A DNA stretch of 45,659 bases from Alphaproteobacteria bacterium (lineage in GTDB: Bacteria > Pseudomonadota > Alphaproteobacteria > Rhizobiales > JAJFHR01). How positions within the stretch are numbered: position 1 is the first letter of the stretch; each line of letters begins with the position of its first letter. Below are positions 18,702 through 29,065 of this stretch, piece after piece. The notes under the pieces were generated by a model that was not told the origin of the DNA, made no database searches, and saw only the letters and a list, made by a program, of their open reading frames with translations. Where the stretch lies: assembly GCA_024278055.1 (NCBI GenBank), contig JAJRTY010000140.1:1-45659 (forward strand). Reading direction: 5' to 3'. A program made the translations under genes and the position numbers.

Positions 18702-19033
18702 CTTTTTTAAAAATTGCAACTTCTATCCTACCCGAATCAATCTTGGCCGGGTGGTGTCTCAATGGCATGGAAAATTGTGAGATTTTCGCCACAGCGGTGC
18801 AAAACCCGGGAAACTTTCCAATAGTTCCAAAGTTAAGTGGATTATCACTTGCACCCTAAAAGCCGTTACGTTAACACGGTTTGTGTCGGTCTGATCTTTG
18901 ATTCAGACAGGTTCGAAGGGCGGCTGGCCGGTGGTTGTGAAAGATTTTAGGTGTATTGCTGGTCCATACAGATTACGCTTAGAATTCAGAAATATACTGT
19001 GATAGCGTAATCCAAGCTTGGTTAGTGTTTTCA
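18702..19033 (+). promoter_or_regulatory. nuo operon upstream region with a long-arm inverted repeat
   Basis: No gene is seen in these 332 bases. The notable element is GATTACGCT (18971-18979) against AGCGTAATC (19004-19012), perfect 9-base arms with a 24-base spacer, ending 21 bases before nuoA. Within the spacer lies TATACT (18993-18998), a plausible -10. The repeat could be a regulator site straddling the nuo promoter or a leader hairpin. No confident -35 was found. Confidence 0.45.
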
Positions 19034-19399
19034 ATGCAAGAAATACTCTTATCCTATTTACCGGTTGCCATTTTTATTGGCGTTGCCCTGGCCATTGGCC
19101 TGGCCTTGATGGTATCGGCGTTCATAATCGCCATCAGCAAACCGGATCCTGAAAAACTCTCCGCTTATGAATGTGGCTTCGATGCTTTTGACGACGCGCG
19201 CATGCATTTTGATATCCGGTTTTATCTCGTTGCCATTCTCTTTATCATTTTCGATCTCGAAGTAGCCTTTTTGTTTCCCTGGGCCATATCGCTCAAGGAA
19301 GTGGGTATGTTTGGTTTCTGGTCGATGATGGTGTTTCTGGGCATCCTCACTGTTGGATTTGTCTATGAATGGCGTAAAGGAGCGCTTGAATGGGATTAG
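19034..19399 (+). CDS. nuoA: NADH-quinone oxidoreductase subunit A
   Basis: Membrane subunit of complex I (NDH-1), which couples NADH oxidation by ubiquinone to proton pumping. The 121 residues form three membrane helices. The conserved loop [16 protein letters not shown] holds the family Glu-Cys-Gly, and [12 protein letters not shown] with acidic residues inside helix 2 is also conserved. ATG 19034 is preferred; an in-frame GTG at 19025 would add three residues. It is the first gene of the nuo operon, starting shortly after the 18971-19012 dyad. Confidence 0.95.
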   Translation: MQEILLSYLPVAIFIGVALAIGLALMVSAFIIAISKPDPEKLSAYECGFDAFDDARMHFDIRFYLVAILFIIFDLEVAFLFPWAISLKEVGMFGFWSMMVFLGILTVGFVYEWRKGALEWD

Positions 19400-19426
19400 G
19401 TTTCGACAATTTCGGAGTGCGCCCAG

Positions 19427-19978
19427 ATGTCTGATGTTGGCCACGGTCTGCTTGATCCGCGCACAGGAAAACCATTCATAGACAATGATCCGTTTTTTGC
19501 CGGCATGTCGGATGAGCTTGCGGACAAGGGATTCATCGTTACCGCCAGTGATGATCTGATTAACTGGGCGCGTACCGGATCGTTGATGTGGATGACTTTT
19601 GGGCTGGCCTGTTGTGCGGTCGAAATGATGCAGGCGTCGATGCCGCGTTATGATGTCGAGCGCTTTGGCTTTGCGCCGCGCGGTAGTCCCAGGCAATCTG
19701 ATGTGATGATTGTGGCGGGTACGCTGACCAACAAAATGGCACCGGCGCTACGCAAGGTCTATGACCAGATGCCTGAGCCACGTTATGTTATTTCCATGGG
19801 GTCATGCGCCAATGGCGGTGGCTATTATCATTATTCTTATGCTGTTGTGCGTGGATGTGACCGGATCGTGCCAGTGGATATTTATGTTCCCGGCTGTCCG
19901 CCAACCGCTGAAGCACTGGTTTACGGCATATTACAGTTACAGAAAAAAATCAGAAGAACCGGGACGATTGAGCGTTAG
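19427..19978 (+). CDS. nuoB: NADH-quinone oxidoreductase subunit B
   Basis: Peripheral-arm subunit of complex I (183 residues) that holds the terminal [4Fe-4S] cluster N2 near the quinone site. The cysteine ligands are visible in the tandem pair LACCAVEMM, in [10 protein letters not shown] and in [10 protein letters not shown]. It starts 27 bases after nuoA and ends 38 bases before the preferred nuoC start. Confidence 0.96.
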   Translation: MSDVGHGLLDPRTGKPFIDNDPFFAGMSDELADKGFIVTASDDLINWARTGSLMWMTFGLACCAVEMMQASMPRYDVERFGFAPRGSPRQSDVMIVAGTLTNKMAPALRKVYDQMPEPRYVISMGSCANGGGYYHYSYAVVRGCDRIVPVDIYVPGCPPTAEALVYGILQLQKKIRRTGTIER

Positions 19979-20016
19979 GCTTGGATAGGGCAACAGTACT
20001 TGAGGCAACACACAAT

Positions 20017-20622
20017 ATGAACAGCGCGCTTTTAGAACTTAGCGATCATATTCTGTCTAATCTGGGCGATGCCGTCACTGACAGTGTGATTGCTCATGGT
20101 GAACTGGCCTTGCGCGTTGATGCAGATAGTATTCTCAGGGTTTTGAAATTTTTGCGTGATGATTCGAGCTGTAAATTTGTCAGTTTCATTGACATCTGCG
20201 GGGCTGATTATCCGACCCGGAAAAACCGGTTTGATGTAGTCTATCATTTGTTGTCACCGACCCAGAACCTGCGTATCCGCATTAAACTGGAGGTGAATGA
20301 GACGCGACAGGTGCCAAGCGTTGTGCAGCTTTTCCGTGGTGCTGAATGGTTTGAACGTGAGGCCTTTGATCTGTATGGAATCTTGTTTTCCAACCATCCT
20401 GACTTGCGCCGACTTTTAACCGACTATGGGTTTCGCGGGCATCCCTTGCGCAAGGATTTCCCTTTAACGGGATATGTTGAGGTGCGTTATGATGATGAGG
20501 AAAAACGCGTGGTCTATGAGCCGGTAAATCTGACACAGGAATATAGATCATTTGATTTTGAAAGCCCCTGGGAAGGGGCTGAATATCTGCTTCCCGGAGA
20601 TGAAAAAGCCGATCAGACCTGA
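20017..20622 (+). CDS. nuoC: NADH-quinone oxidoreductase subunit C
   Basis: Peripheral-arm subunit of complex I (about 201 residues) of the 30-kDa subunit family. The signature at about residues 121-153 includes [12 protein letters not shown], then [24 protein letters not shown] at 19981 opens the frame and would add 12 residues. ATG 20017, with TGAGG upstream, gives the more usual N-terminus. It is separate from nuoD, as in most alphaproteobacteria and unlike the fused NuoCD of E. coli. Confidence 0.94.
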   Translation: MNSALLELSDHILSNLGDAVTDSVIAHGELALRVDADSILRVLKFLRDDSSCKFVSFIDICGADYPTRKNRFDVVYHLLSPTQNLRIRIKLEVNETRQVPSVVQLFRGAEWFEREAFDLYGILFSNHPDLRRLLTDYGFRGHPLRKDFPLTGYVEVRYDDEEKRVVYEPVNLTQEYRSFDFESPWEGAEYLLPGDEKADQT

Positions 20623-20665
20623 TTAAGATCGTTGTAACGGATAACTTGAGAAAGACTGAGACTAG

Positions 20666-21844
20666 ATGGCCGAAGCCGAAGTTCGCAATTTTACCATTAA
20701 TTTTGGTCCCCAGCATCCCGCCGCGCATGGCGTGTTGCGGCTGGTGATGGAACTTGATGGCGAGGTGGTGGAGCGTATAGATCCTCATATCGGTCTGTTG
20801 CATCGCGGCACCGAAAAGCTGATCGAAAGCAAGACGTATCTTCAGGCGATCCCCTATTTTGACCGCCTGGATTATGTCGCCCCGATGAACCAGGAACATG
20901 CGTTTGCGCTCGGTGTTGAGCGCCTGTTAGGCATAGAGGTGCCGCGGCGGGCGCAATTGATCCGGGTGCTGTATTCTGAAATTGGCCGTATTTTGTCGCA
21001 TCTGCTCAATGTTACCACCCAGGCCATGGACGTGGGGGCGCTGACACCGCCTTTATGGGGCTTTGAGCCGCGCGAGGAGCTGATGGTGTTCTATGAACGC
21101 GCCTCGGGCTCACGCATGCATGCAGCCTATGTGCGTCCCGGCGGGGTACATCAGGATTTACCGCAAAAGCTGCTGGATGATATTTTTGCCTTTTGTGAGC
21201 GGTTTCCCAAACAGCTTGATGATATTGAAGGCTTGTTGACGGATAACCGGATTTTCAAGCAGCGCAATGTGGATATTGGCGTAATCTCGCTTGAGGATGC
21301 TTTTAACTGGGGTTTTTCCGGCGTTATGGTGCGCGGATCGGGGGCGGCCTGGGATTTGCGTAAGTCGCAACCATACGAATGTTATGATGAGCTTGATTTT
21401 GACATTCCGATCGGCAAAAACGGTGATTGTTATGATCGCTATCTCATTCGCATGAAGGAGATGCATGAATCGCTTAAAATCATGAAGCAGTGTATGGAGC
21501 TGTTGCAACCGGGACCGATTTCATCACTGGACGGCAAAGTTGTGCCGCCCAAGCGCAGTGAAATGAAAACCTCGATGGAAGCATTGATCCATCATTTTAA
21601 ACTCTATACCGAGGGCTATCATGTGCCTGCGGGCGAGGTCTATGCCGCAGTAGAAGCGCCCAAGGGCGAATTTGGCGTCTATCTCGTATCTGATGGCTCC
21701 AACAAGCCGTATCGCTGCAAGATACGCGCACCGGGGTTTGCTCATTTGCAGGCTATGCACTTTATGTGCAAGGGCCATCTGCTTGCTGATTGCTCAGCCA
21801 TTCTGGGCTCAATGGATATCGTATTTGGCGAGGTCGACCGATGA
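20666..21844 (+). CDS. nuoD: NADH-quinone oxidoreductase subunit D
   Basis: Complex I 49-kDa subunit (392 residues), related to the large subunit of NiFe hydrogenases and forming much of the quinone pocket with Nuo[16 protein letters not shown] (about residues 12-26) and [10 protein letters not shown] (45-54) are family hallmarks; the His residues of the first lie at the quinone site. The C-terminal segment ends with the usual GEVDR. The stop codon overlaps the nuoE start (ATGA), a sign of translational coupling. Confidence 0.97.
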   Translation: MAEAEVRNFTINFGPQHPAAHGVLRLVMELDGEVVERIDPHIGLLHRGTEKLIESKTYLQAIPYFDRLDYVAPMNQEHAFALGVERLLGIEVPRRAQLIRVLYSEIGRILSHLLNVTTQAMDVGALTPPLWGFEPREELMVFYERASGSRMHAAYVRPGGVHQDLPQKLLDDIFAFCERFPKQLDDIEGLLTDNRIFKQRNVDIGVISLEDAFNWGFSGVMVRGSGAAWDLRKSQPYECYDELDFDIPIGKNGDCYDRYLIRMKEMHESLKIMKQCMELLQPGPISSLDGKVVPPKRSEMKTSMEALIHHFKLYTEGYHVPAGEVYAAVEAPKGEFGVYLVSDGSNKPYRCKIRAPGFAHLQAMHFMCKGHLLADCSAILGSMDIVFGEVDR

Positions 21845-22794
21845 GTGTGCGCAGACTTCACCCAATCCAACCTGATGACTTCAAATTTACGTCAGAAAAC
21901 AAAGCCTTTGCCAAACAGGAGATGAAGAAATACCCCGCTGGCCGTCAGGCTTCAGCAGTGATTTCGCTTTTGTGGGTGGCGCAAAAGCAAAATGATGGCT
22001 GGGTTTCTGAGCCCGCTATTCGTCATGTGGCCGAAATTCTTTCCATGCCCTATATCCGCGTTTTCGAGGTGGCGACTTTCTACACCATGTTTAACCTGTC
22101 ACCTGTGGGTAAACATTTCGTCCAGTTCTGCGGTACCACACCGTGCTGGCTGCGCGGTGCAGACAGTATTAAAGATGTTTGCCGCAAAGTTATCGGACCG
22201 GAAAAAACCATAAGTGAAGATGGCCAGCTGTCGTGGATGGAGGTTGAATGCCTGGGTGCGTGTGTGAATGCACCGATGGTGCAGATCAACGAAGATTATT
22301 ATGAAGATCTTGATGCCGCATCCTTCGAACAATTGCTCGATGATTTGAGGAACGGCAGACCCACCAAAGTAGGCCCCCAGGTGGCGCGGCAAAAATCAGC
22401 GCCGATGGGAGGACAAACCACGCTCCTTGATCCTGACCTTTACAACGGCAAGGCGATTTCTCTGCCGTCCAAAACTGACAAGCCGAAGGCTGAGGCCAAG
22501 AAAAGTTCCAAGCCGAAAACAAACTTTGTCGTCAACGCAACGATAGCAAAAAAACCTGCGGCTCCTGAAAAAGTCAGTGCGGAAAATGCCAATGACCTGA
22601 AACGTATCAGTGGTGTCGGGCCCAAGATTGAGGGCATTTTGAATGAGCTGGGGATTTATCGCTTTGATCAGATAGCCAGTTGGACGCGCGAAAATATCGA
22701 GTGGGTGGATGAGCAGCTCAAATTCAAAGGCCGCATCGATAGAGAAGGCTGGATTGAACAGGCAAAGAAACTTCAATCGGAAGAGAAGGGTTGA
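21841..22794 (+). CDS. nuoE: NADH-quinone oxidoreductase subunit E with helix-hairpin-helix tail
   Basis: Complex I 24-kDa subunit that carries the [2Fe-2S] cluster N1a. The ligands are Cys97 and Cys102 (CGTTPC) and Cys137 and Cys141 (CLGAC). The thioredoxin-like core ends near residue 175. Beyond it lies an extra part: a Lys/Pro-rich linker (about 205-248) and then a helix-hairpin-helix module (251-312) with [17 protein letters not shown]. The total of 317 residues is nearly twice the 166 of E. coli NuoE. Similar tails exist in other alphaproteobacterial NuoE proteins; their role is not established. The ATG at 21841 overlaps the nuoD stop; an upstream in-frame start at 21790 would lie deep inside nuoD and is rejected. 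Confidence 0.95.
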   Translation: MSVRRLHPIQPDDFKFTSENKAFAKQEMKKYPAGRQASAVISLLWVAQKQNDGWVSEPAIRHVAEILSMPYIRVFEVATFYTMFNLSPVGKHFVQFCGTTPCWLRGADSIKDVCRKVIGPEKTISEDGQLSWMEVECLGACVNAPMVQINEDYYEDLDAASFEQLLDDLRNGRPTKVGPQVARQKSAPMGGQTTLLDPDLYNGKAISLPSKTDKPKAEAKKSSKPKTNFVVNATIAKKPAAPEKVSAENANDLKRISGVGPKIEGILNELGIYRFDQIASWTRENIEWVDEQLKFKGRIDREGWIEQAKKLQSEEKG

Positions 22795-22807
22795 GGGTTA
22801 GATAATC

Positions 22808-24118
22808 ATGCTTGCAGACAAAGACCGCATCTTTACAAATCTATATGGCATCCATGACTGGGGCCTCAAGGGTGCTATGCAGCGCGGTGCCTGGGATGAC
22901 ACGCGCGCCATACTGGAAAAAGGCCCGGACTGGATTATTGACGAGATGAAAGCCTCGGGCCTGCGCGGGCGCGGTGGTGCCGGATTTCCCACCGGGTTGA
23001 AATGGTCCTTCATGCCGAAAAAGCCCGATGGCCGTCCACATTACCTGGTGGTCAATGCTGATGAATCCGAGCCGGGCACGTGTAAAGACCGTGAGATTTT
23101 ACGCCACGATCCCCATTTGCTGATTGAGGGTTGTCTGATTGCCAGTTTCGCCATGGGTGCGCATGCCTGCTACATTTATGTACGCGGTGAATTCATTCAG
23201 GAGCGTATTCAACTTCAGGCGGCTGTTGATCAGGCTTATGAAGCCGGTTTGATTGGCAAGAACGCGTGTAAATCTGGCTGGGATTTTGACCTTTATGTTC
23301 ATCACGGTGCCGGGGCTTACATTTGCGGCGAAGAAACCGCTCTGCTTGAAAGCCTCGAAGGCAAGAAAGGCCAGCCGCGCCTTAAACCGCCGTTTCCAGC
23401 CAACGCCGGATTGTATGGCGCGCCCACTACTGTCAATAATGTTGAAAGTATAGCGGTGGCACCGACCATTTTGCGCCGGGGAGCTTCGTGGTTTTCCGGC
23501 ATCGGCAAGCCCAATAATGTCGGTACCAAACTGTTCTGTCTGTCCGGTCATGTTAATAACCCGTGCAATGTGGAAGAGGAAATGGGTATCGATTTTCGCG
23601 AGTTGGTTGAAAAACACGCGGGCGGTATTCGCGGCGGCTGGGACAATTTGCTGGCGGTCATTCCCGGCGGGTCATCGGTGCCATGTCTGCCCGCTGAGCA
23701 GTGTCAGGAACTGTCGATGGATTTTGACACCCTGCGCGATCTTAAATCTGGCCTGGGTACAGCGGCAGTGATTGTCATGGATAAATCCACTGATATTGTT
23801 CGCGCCATTGCCCGATTGGCTTATTTTTACAAGCATTAAAGCTGTGGCCAGTGTACACCGTGTCGTGAAGGTACGGGGTGGATGTATCGGGTTTTGGACC
23901 GTATGGCGCGCGGGGAAGCGCATAAGCGCGAAATCGATCTGCTGCTGGAAGTAAGCTATCAGATTGAAGGACATACCATTTGTGCCCTTGGTGATGCCGC
24001 TGCCTGGCCTGTGCAGGGACTGATCCGGCATTTTCGCCATGTTATTGAAGAACGAATTGACCAATATGCCGCTAACCCAAATTCAGACGGGGGTATCCCC
24101 CTGCAAGCGGCGGAGTAG
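22808..24118 (+). pseudogene. nuoF: nuoF interrupted by an in-frame stop codon
   Basis: NADH-binding 51-kDa subunit of complex I. The intact part (codons 1-343) contains the FMN/NADH motifs [14 protein letters not shown] and [19 protein letters not shown]. At 23837-23839 a TAA follows FYKH. Without any frame change the sequence continues with [15 protein letters not shown] (from codon 345) to the normal C-terminus at 24118. Other NuoF proteins read FYKHESCGQC, so the stop replaces a Glu codon, and GAA to TAA is one base. The truncated 343-residue protein would lack Cys346, Cys349, Cys352 and Cys392, the ligands of cluster N3, and could not pass electrons. Full length would be 436 residues, typical for the family. 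Either a true nonsense mutation, which should abolish NADH oxidation by NDH-1, or a consensus error. All neighbouring nuo genes are intact, which favours error or a very recent event. Confidence 0.9.
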
Positions 24119-24124
24119 GACAGT

Positions 24125-26233
24125 ATGCCGAAGCTGATTATTGATGGCACTGAAATTGAGGTGGAAAACGGCCTTACGCTTATTCAGGCGTGTGAGGAAG
24201 CCGGTGTCGAAATTCCCCGCTTCTGTTATCATGAGCGCCTGTCGGTGGCCGGTAACTGCCGCATGTGTCTGGTTGAAGTCAAGGGCATGCCCAAGCCGCT
24301 GGCGTCGTGCGCAATCGGTGTCAATGACCTGCGTCCCGGCCCCAATGGTGAATTGCCCGAAGTCATTACCAAATCGCAAAAAATCAAAAAAGCCCGTGAA
24401 GGCGTGATGGAATTTCTGTTGATCAATCACCCGCTTGATTGCCCGATTTGTGATCAGGGCGGTGAATGTGATTTGCAGGACCAGGCCATGGCCTATGGTA
24501 TTGACAGCAACCGCTTTGCTGAAAACAAGCGCGCGGTGGAAGACAAATACATCGGCCCGCTGGTCAAGACCATCATGACACGCTGCATTCACTGCACGCG
24601 CTGTGTGCGGTTTGCCACCGAAGTTGGCGGCATTGAGGAACTGGGTGCCATTGGCCGTGGTGAAGATGTTGAAATTACCACCTATCTTGAAGGCGCGATG
24701 ACATCAGAGTTATCCGGCAATGTTATTGATCTGTGTCCGGTAGGTGCATTGACCTCAAAACCCTATGCGTTTGCAGCGCGGCCGTGGGAATTGCGCAAAA
24801 CAGAATCGATTGACGTTATGGATGCGGTCGGCTCCAACATCCGGGTGGATACGCGCGGGGCTGAAGTCATGCGCATTTTGCCGCGTAATAATGATGACGT
24901 GAACGAGGAATGGATTTCAGACAAAACCCGTTTCATCTGGGACGGCTTGCGCTCTCAGCGTCTTGACCAGCCCTATGTGCGTCGCAATGGCAAGCTTGAA
25001 CCCGCCAGCTGGGCCGAAGCTTTTGCTGCAATCAAGCAAAAAATCAAGGCCAGCAGTGCCGACAGGATTGCCGGTATCGCTGGTGACCTGGCCAGTGCTG
25101 AAGATATGTTTGCTTTCAAGGATATGCTTGATGCACTCGGCAGCCCGCATATTGATTGCCGCCAGGATGGTGCAGCTCTTGAGCCTTCAATTGGCGGGCG
25201 AGCCGGATATCTGTTCAATTCCGAAATTGTCGGAATTGAAGATGCGGACGCATTGCTGATAATTGGCTGCAACCCGAGACTGGAAGCTCCGGTATTGAAT
25301 TCCCGCATTCGCAAGCGCTGGCGTGCCGGTGGGTTTTCCATTGGCGTTATTGGTACTGATGCTGAGTTAACTTATGATTACAAATCCCTGGGAGCAAATC
25401 CTGAAGTTTTAGATGAGATATTGAGCGACACGCACAAGTTTGCCAAAGTGCTTAAACGTGCCAAAAAACCTATGATTATTCTGGGGGCAGGGGCGCTGTG
25501 CCGCAAAGACAGCAGGGCAATTCTCGCCCGTGCCATCAGGCTTTGCAAAAATGTGGGAGCGTTGAGCGAGGCATGGAACGGATTTAATGTGCTTCACACC
25601 GCTGCATCGCGCGTCGCCGGGCTTGATCTCAACCTTGTGCCTAAAAAGGGCGGGCGCAATACGGCGGGTATTTTAACCGGTGCGCAAAAAGGCGATATTG
25701 ATGTGGTCTATCTGCTTGGCGCCGATGAGATTGATTGCAGCAAGCTGGGAGAGGCCTTTGTGATTTATCAGGGCAGCCACGGCGATGCAGGAGCGCATCG
25801 TGCCGACGTTATTTTGCCAGGAGCTGCCTACACCGAAAAATCCGGTACTTATGTCAATACTGAAGGCCGGGTTCAAATGGCGCGCCGGGCAGCCTTTCCA
25901 CCTGGTGATGCGCGTGAAGACTGGACAATTTTACGTGCTCTTTCCGCCGAGCTTGGCGTTCTGCTTGGCTATGATACTCTGGATGGCTTGCGTATTTCCA
26001 TGTATGCCGAAGCCCCGCACCTGAAAAGGCTGGATGAAATTGAGGTTGGGGAAATTACCAACCTGTTGATGCTGACAGATACAAAAGCCTCGGTGACGCA
26101 GGACGTTTTTAGCGAAAATATTACAGATTTTTATATGACCAATCCGATAGCACGTGCTTCTGCCACAATGGCGGAGTGCAGCACATTAAGAGCTGAACTT
26201 GCGAACAGGAAAGGAACCGGCACCAATGGCTGA
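24125..26233 (+). CDS. nuoG: NADH-quinone oxidoreductase subunit G
   Basis: Largest peripheral-arm subunit (702 residues), an electron wire of iron-sulfur clusters. The N-terminal ferredoxin-like domain has Cys34, Cys45, Cys48 and Cys62 for the [2Fe-2S] centre. Next come [19 protein letters not shown] (His/Cys-ligated N5) and CIHCTRC followed by CPVGAL (N4). The remainder is a molybdopterin-oxidoreductase-like domain without a working cofactor site. It begins six bases after the nuoF reading frame and overlaps nuoH by eight bases, so the operon structure is intact around the broken nuoF. Confidence 0.96.
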   Translation: MPKLIIDGTEIEVENGLTLIQACEEAGVEIPRFCYHERLSVAGNCRMCLVEVKGMPKPLASCAIGVNDLRPGPNGELPEVITKSQKIKKAREGVMEFLLINHPLDCPICDQGGECDLQDQAMAYGIDSNRFAENKRAVEDKYIGPLVKTIMTRCIHCTRCVRFATEVGGIEELGAIGRGEDVEITTYLEGAMTSELSGNVIDLCPVGALTSKPYAFAARPWELRKTESIDVMDAVGSNIRVDTRGAEVMRILPRNNDDVNEEWISDKTRFIWDGLRSQRLDQPYVRRNGKLEPASWAEAFAAIKQKIKASSADRIAGIAGDLASAEDMFAFKDMLDALGSPHIDCRQDGAALEPSIGGRAGYLFNSEIVGIEDADALLIIGCNPRLEAPVLNSRIRKRWRAGGFSIGVIGTDAELTYDYKSLGANPEVLDEILSDTHKFAKVLKRAKKPMIILGAGALCRKDSRAILARAIRLCKNVGALSEAWNGFNVLHTAASRVAGLDLNLVPKKGGRNTAGILTGAQKGDIDVVYLLGADEIDCSKLGEAFVIYQGSHGDAGAHRADVILPGAAYTEKSGTYVNTEGRVQMARRAAFPPGDAREDWTILRALSAELGVLLGYDTLDGLRISMYAEAPHLKRLDEIEVGEITNLLMLTDTKASVTQDVFSENITDFYMTNPIARASATMAECSTLRAELANRKGTGTNG

Positions 26234-27275
26234 TTTCTTCTGGGTCTATGTCTGGCCGGTGGTGGTTATTGCCGCACAAAGCGTGCTGCTGCTGGTGGCA
26301 TTGCTGGTGATTATTGCCTTCCTGCTTTATGCCGACAGAAAAATCTGGGCAGCGGTGCAGATACGCCGTGGTCCCAATGTGGTTGGGCCATTCGGTTTAT
26401 TTCAGTCTTTTGCCGATCTGCTGAAATTTGTTCTCAAGGAAGTGATTATTCCAGCCGGTGCCAACAAGGGCGTGTTTTTGCTGGCACCCCTGGTTACCTG
26501 CGTGCTGGCGTTGTCGGCATGGGCGGTGGTGCCGGTGTCGGCAGGCTGGGTGATTGCCGATATTAATGTCGGCATTCTCTATGTTTTCGCCATTTCTTCA
26601 CTGGGGGTTTATGGCGTGATTATGGGCGGGTGGGCGTCCAATTCCAAATATCCGTTTTTGAGCGCACTGCGCTCAGCAGCGCAAATGGTGTCTTACGAAG
26701 TTTCTATCGGCTTTGTTATGATAACGGTGCTGCTGGTGGCCGGCACGCTTAATCTTTCCGGCATCGTCAATGCGCAATCCACCGGACTGGCGGATTACCT
26801 GGGTATACCGTGGGCGAGTTTCCTTAACTGGTATTTCCTGCCGCTGTTTCCGATGTTCATCATCTTCTTTATTTCGGCGCTGGCTGAAACCAACCGGCCG
26901 CCGTTTGATCTGCCCGAGGCTGAATCTGAACTGGTGGCGGGGTATATGGTGGAGTATTCCTCAACGCCTTACCTGATGTTCATGTTGGGCGAATATGTTG
27001 CCATTGTTTTGATGTGCGCACTTATAACCATCCTGTTTTTAGGTGGATGGCTGCCGCCGTTTGATGTGGTGCCGTTTACCTGGGTGCCGGGTGTGTTTTG
27101 GTTTTTAGCCAAGGTTTGCATGGTGTTCTTTATGTTTGCCATGGTGAAGGCTTTTGTGCCGCGCTATCGCTATGACCAGTTGATGCGTCTGGGCTGGAAA
27201 GTGTTTTTACCGATTTCATTGTTTGGTGTGGCAGCGACAGCGGGGGTCTTGATGGCCTTCGATCTGGCGCCATAG
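26226..27275 (+). CDS. nuoH: NADH-quinone oxidoreductase subunit H
   Basis: Membrane subunit of complex I (349 residues, about eight helices) that forms the quinone access tunnel with NuoB and Nuo[21 protein letters not shown] (about residues 35-54) and [20 protein letters not shown] in the third cytoplasmic loop are the most conserved segments of the family and are fully present. The ATG at 26226 overlaps the end of nuoG. An open frame extends upstream to 26199 but has no family support. Confidence 0.97.
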   Translation: MADFFWVYVWPVVVIAAQSVLLLVALLVIIAFLLYADRKIWAAVQIRRGPNVVGPFGLFQSFADLLKFVLKEVIIPAGANKGVFLLAPLVTCVLALSAWAVVPVSAGWVIADINVGILYVFAISSLGVYGVIMGGWASNSKYPFLSALRSAAQMVSYEVSIGFVMITVLLVAGTLNLSGIVNAQSTGLADYLGIPWASFLNWYFLPLFPMFIIFFISALAETNRPPFDLPEAESELVAGYMVEYSSTPYLMFMLGEYVAIVLMCALITILFLGGWLPPFDVVPFTWVPGVFWFLAKVCMVFFMFAMVKAFVPRYRYDQLMRLGWKVFLPISLFGVAATAGVLMAFDLAP

Positions 27276-27284
27276 GAAATTGTA

Positions 27285-27581
27285 ATGGAGTTTTTTGAAC
27301 ACCTCTTAGGATATAGATTTACGCCGGACAGTTATCTGATGGCGACGCTGTCTTTTCTTATGGGGCTGGTGTCGGTTGCCGCTCTTCGCTGGATAGCCAA
27401 TCGCAAGCAGGGGGCGTTTGGACAAAACAGGGGCAGCGCCACGATTGTTCGCGACAGTGATACGTTGGCAGGTGGAAAAGGTATGCGGGTTATTTCGGTG
27501 TTTTTTCTGGTAATCTGGCCCTTGTCTGTCTTCGTGTTTATGGGTGAGAGTATTGATACGCCAGCAACGGCAAACGGATAG
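27285..27581 (+). CDS. Small two-helix membrane protein inserted in the nuo operon
   Basis: I do not recognise this 98-residue protein. It starts nine bases after nuoH and ends 22 bases before nuoI, so it is almost certainly translated as part of the operon. It has two probable membrane helices (about residues 17-38 and 69-87), separated by a polar, Gly- and Arg-containing loop of about 30 residues ([17 protein letters not shown]). The C-terminus is short and polar. It has no cysteines, so it carries no iron-sulfur cluster. Extra reading frames of unknown function are known inside alphaproteobacterial nuo operons (for example in Rhodobacter capsulatus). Whether this is related cannot be told here. 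Its position suggests an assembly or accessory role in complex I, but that is inference. Confidence 0.75.
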   Translation: MEFFEHLLGYRFTPDSYLMATLSFLMGLVSVAALRWIANRKQGAFGQNRGSATIVRDSDTLAGGKGMRVISVFFLVIWPLSVFVFMGESIDTPATANG

Positions 27582-27603
27582 ATTGGTTAGGAAAGATCAG
27601 AGT

Positions 27604-28095
27604 ATGTCTAAAATAGGCCAGGCTTTTAAATCGCTGTTCCTGCTGGAGTTTGTCAGTACGTTCTTCCTGGCTATGCGCTATTTCTTTGCCGCCAAGCCAA
27701 CGATTAATTACCCCTTCGAAAAAGGACCTTTGAGCCCGCGCTTTCGTGGCGAACACGCGTTGCGGCGCTATCCCAATGGTCAGGAACGCTGTATTGCGTG
27801 TAAATTATGTGAAGCCATTTGCCCGGCCCAGGCGATTACCATTGAGGCGGGACCACGGCGTAATGACGGCACCCGGCGCACCACACGCTATGACATTGAT
27901 ATGACCAAATGCATTTATTGCGGTTTTTGCCAGGAAGCCTGTCCGGTCGATGCTATCGTTGAAGGGCCAAACTTTGAATTTGCTGTCGAGACTCGCGAAG
28001 AACTTATGTATGACAAGGACAGACTGTTGCTCAATGGCGATCGCTGGGAGCGCGAAATTGCCAGAAATATCGAGATGGATGCACCTTACCGTTGA
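27604..28095 (+). CDS. nuoI: NADH-quinone oxidoreductase subunit I
   Basis: Ferredoxin-type subunit of complex I (163 residues) carrying clusters N6a and N6b that connect NuoG to NuoB. Two 4Fe-4S motifs are complete: [13 protein letters not shown] (about residues 63-75) and [16 protein letters not shown] (about 102-117). An amphipathic N-terminal segment anchors it at the membrane. ATG 27604 is preferred over an upstream in-frame start at 27544, which lies inside the preceding small gene; AGGAAAG precedes it. Confidence 0.96.
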   Translation: MSKIGQAFKSLFLLEFVSTFFLAMRYFFAAKPTINYPFEKGPLSPRFRGEHALRRYPNGQERCIACKLCEAICPAQAITIEAGPRRNDGTRRTTRYDIDMTKCIYCGFCQEACPVDAIVEGPNFEFAVETREELMYDKDRLLLNGDRWEREIARNIEMDAPYR

Positions 28096-28137
28096 CACGG
28101 TTGTTATAGAAGACTGTTTTGGAAGAGACCTGAAATT

Positions 28138-28749
28138 ATGATTGTCACCGCCCTGTTTTTTTACCTGTTCGCAATCTTGTGTGTTGCCTCGGGTTTCATG
28201 GTGATTTCGTCACGCAACCCGGTTCATTCGGTGTTGTGGCTGATACTGGCGTTTTTCAATTCGGCTGGATTGTTCCTGCTGCTCGGCGCTGAGTTTGTCG
28301 CCATGATCATGGTCATTGTCTATGTGGGTGCGGTAGCGGTTCTGTTCCTGTGTGTGGTTATGATGCTGGATATTGATGTGGTTGAGCTGCGCTCGGGCAT
28401 GTTGCAGTATATGCCGATTGGCGCCACCATCGGTATCATTCTGCTGGTTGAGCTTTTACTGGTAGTTGGCACCTGGACCATATCTCCAGACATTGTCACC
28501 GCGGCGGCTCCCATGCCTGCCGGGGACGTGACCAATACGGAAGCCATTGGCCGGGTTTTGTATACGCAATATGTCTATTACTTCCAGGCAGCGGGCATGA
28601 TTTTGCTGGTGGCAATGATTGGTGCCATTGTCCTGACGTTGCGGCATAAACCCAATGTGCTGCGCCAGAACATTGCTGATCAGGTGGCGCGTTCGCCGGA
28701 AACATCGATCGAAATCGTAAAAGTCAAATCAGGGCAGGGGTTGCAATAA
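28138..28749 (+). CDS. nuoJ: NADH-quinone oxidoreductase subunit J
   Basis: Integral membrane subunit of complex I (203 residues, five helices). Conserved landmarks are [12 protein letters not shown] near residue 30 and [22 protein letters not shown]-like sequence in the third helix, whose pi-bulge is linked to conformational coupling. The stop shares one base with the nuoK start, so the two are translationally coupled. Confidence 0.95.
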   Translation: MIVTALFFYLFAILCVASGFMVISSRNPVHSVLWLILAFFNSAGLFLLLGAEFVAMIMVIVYVGAVAVLFLCVVMMLDIDVVELRSGMLQYMPIGATIGIILLVELLLVVGTWTISPDIVTAAAPMPAGDVTNTEAIGRVLYTQYVYYFQAAGMILLVAMIGAIVLTLRHKPNVLRQNIADQVARSPETSIEIVKVKSGQGLQ

Positions 28750-29057
28750 TGGAAATCGGATTAGCGCATTACCTATCAGTTGCCGCGGTGCTGTTTACGC
28801 TTGGCGTTTTCGGCATTTTCCTCAATCGCAAGAACATCATCATCATCATGATGTCGATTGAGCTTATGTTGCTTGCCGTCAATATTAATCTGGTGGCTTT
28901 TTCCAGTTTCCTGGGCGACCTTGTCGGCCAGGTTTTTGCTTTGCTGGTTTTGACTGTGGCGGCGGCTGAAGCTGCCATCGGGCTTGCCATTCTGGTGGTT
29001 TATTTCCGCAATCGCGGATCAATTGCGGTTGAAGATGTCAACCTGATGAAAGGCTAG
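28749..29057 (+). CDS. nuoK: NADH-quinone oxidoreductase subunit K
   Basis: Small three-helix membrane subunit (102 residues), homologous to MrpC of cation antiporters. The intramembrane glutamates of the proton path are visible in [12 protein letters not shown] (helix 2) and in [11 protein letters not shown] (helix 3). The start ATG overlaps the nuoJ stop; nuoL follows after eight bases. Confidence 0.96.
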   Translation: MEIGLAHYLSVAAVLFTLGVFGIFLNRKNIIIIMMSIELMLLAVNINLVAFSSFLGDLVGQVFALLVLTVAAAEAAIGLAILVVYFRNRGSIAVEDVNLMKG

Positions 29058-29065
29058 AAGCGCTC

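Noticed and set aside
23882-24118. Independent 78-residue protein downstream of nuoF
   Set aside because: It is the in-frame C-terminus of nuoF after the TAA, matching the family end without a gap.
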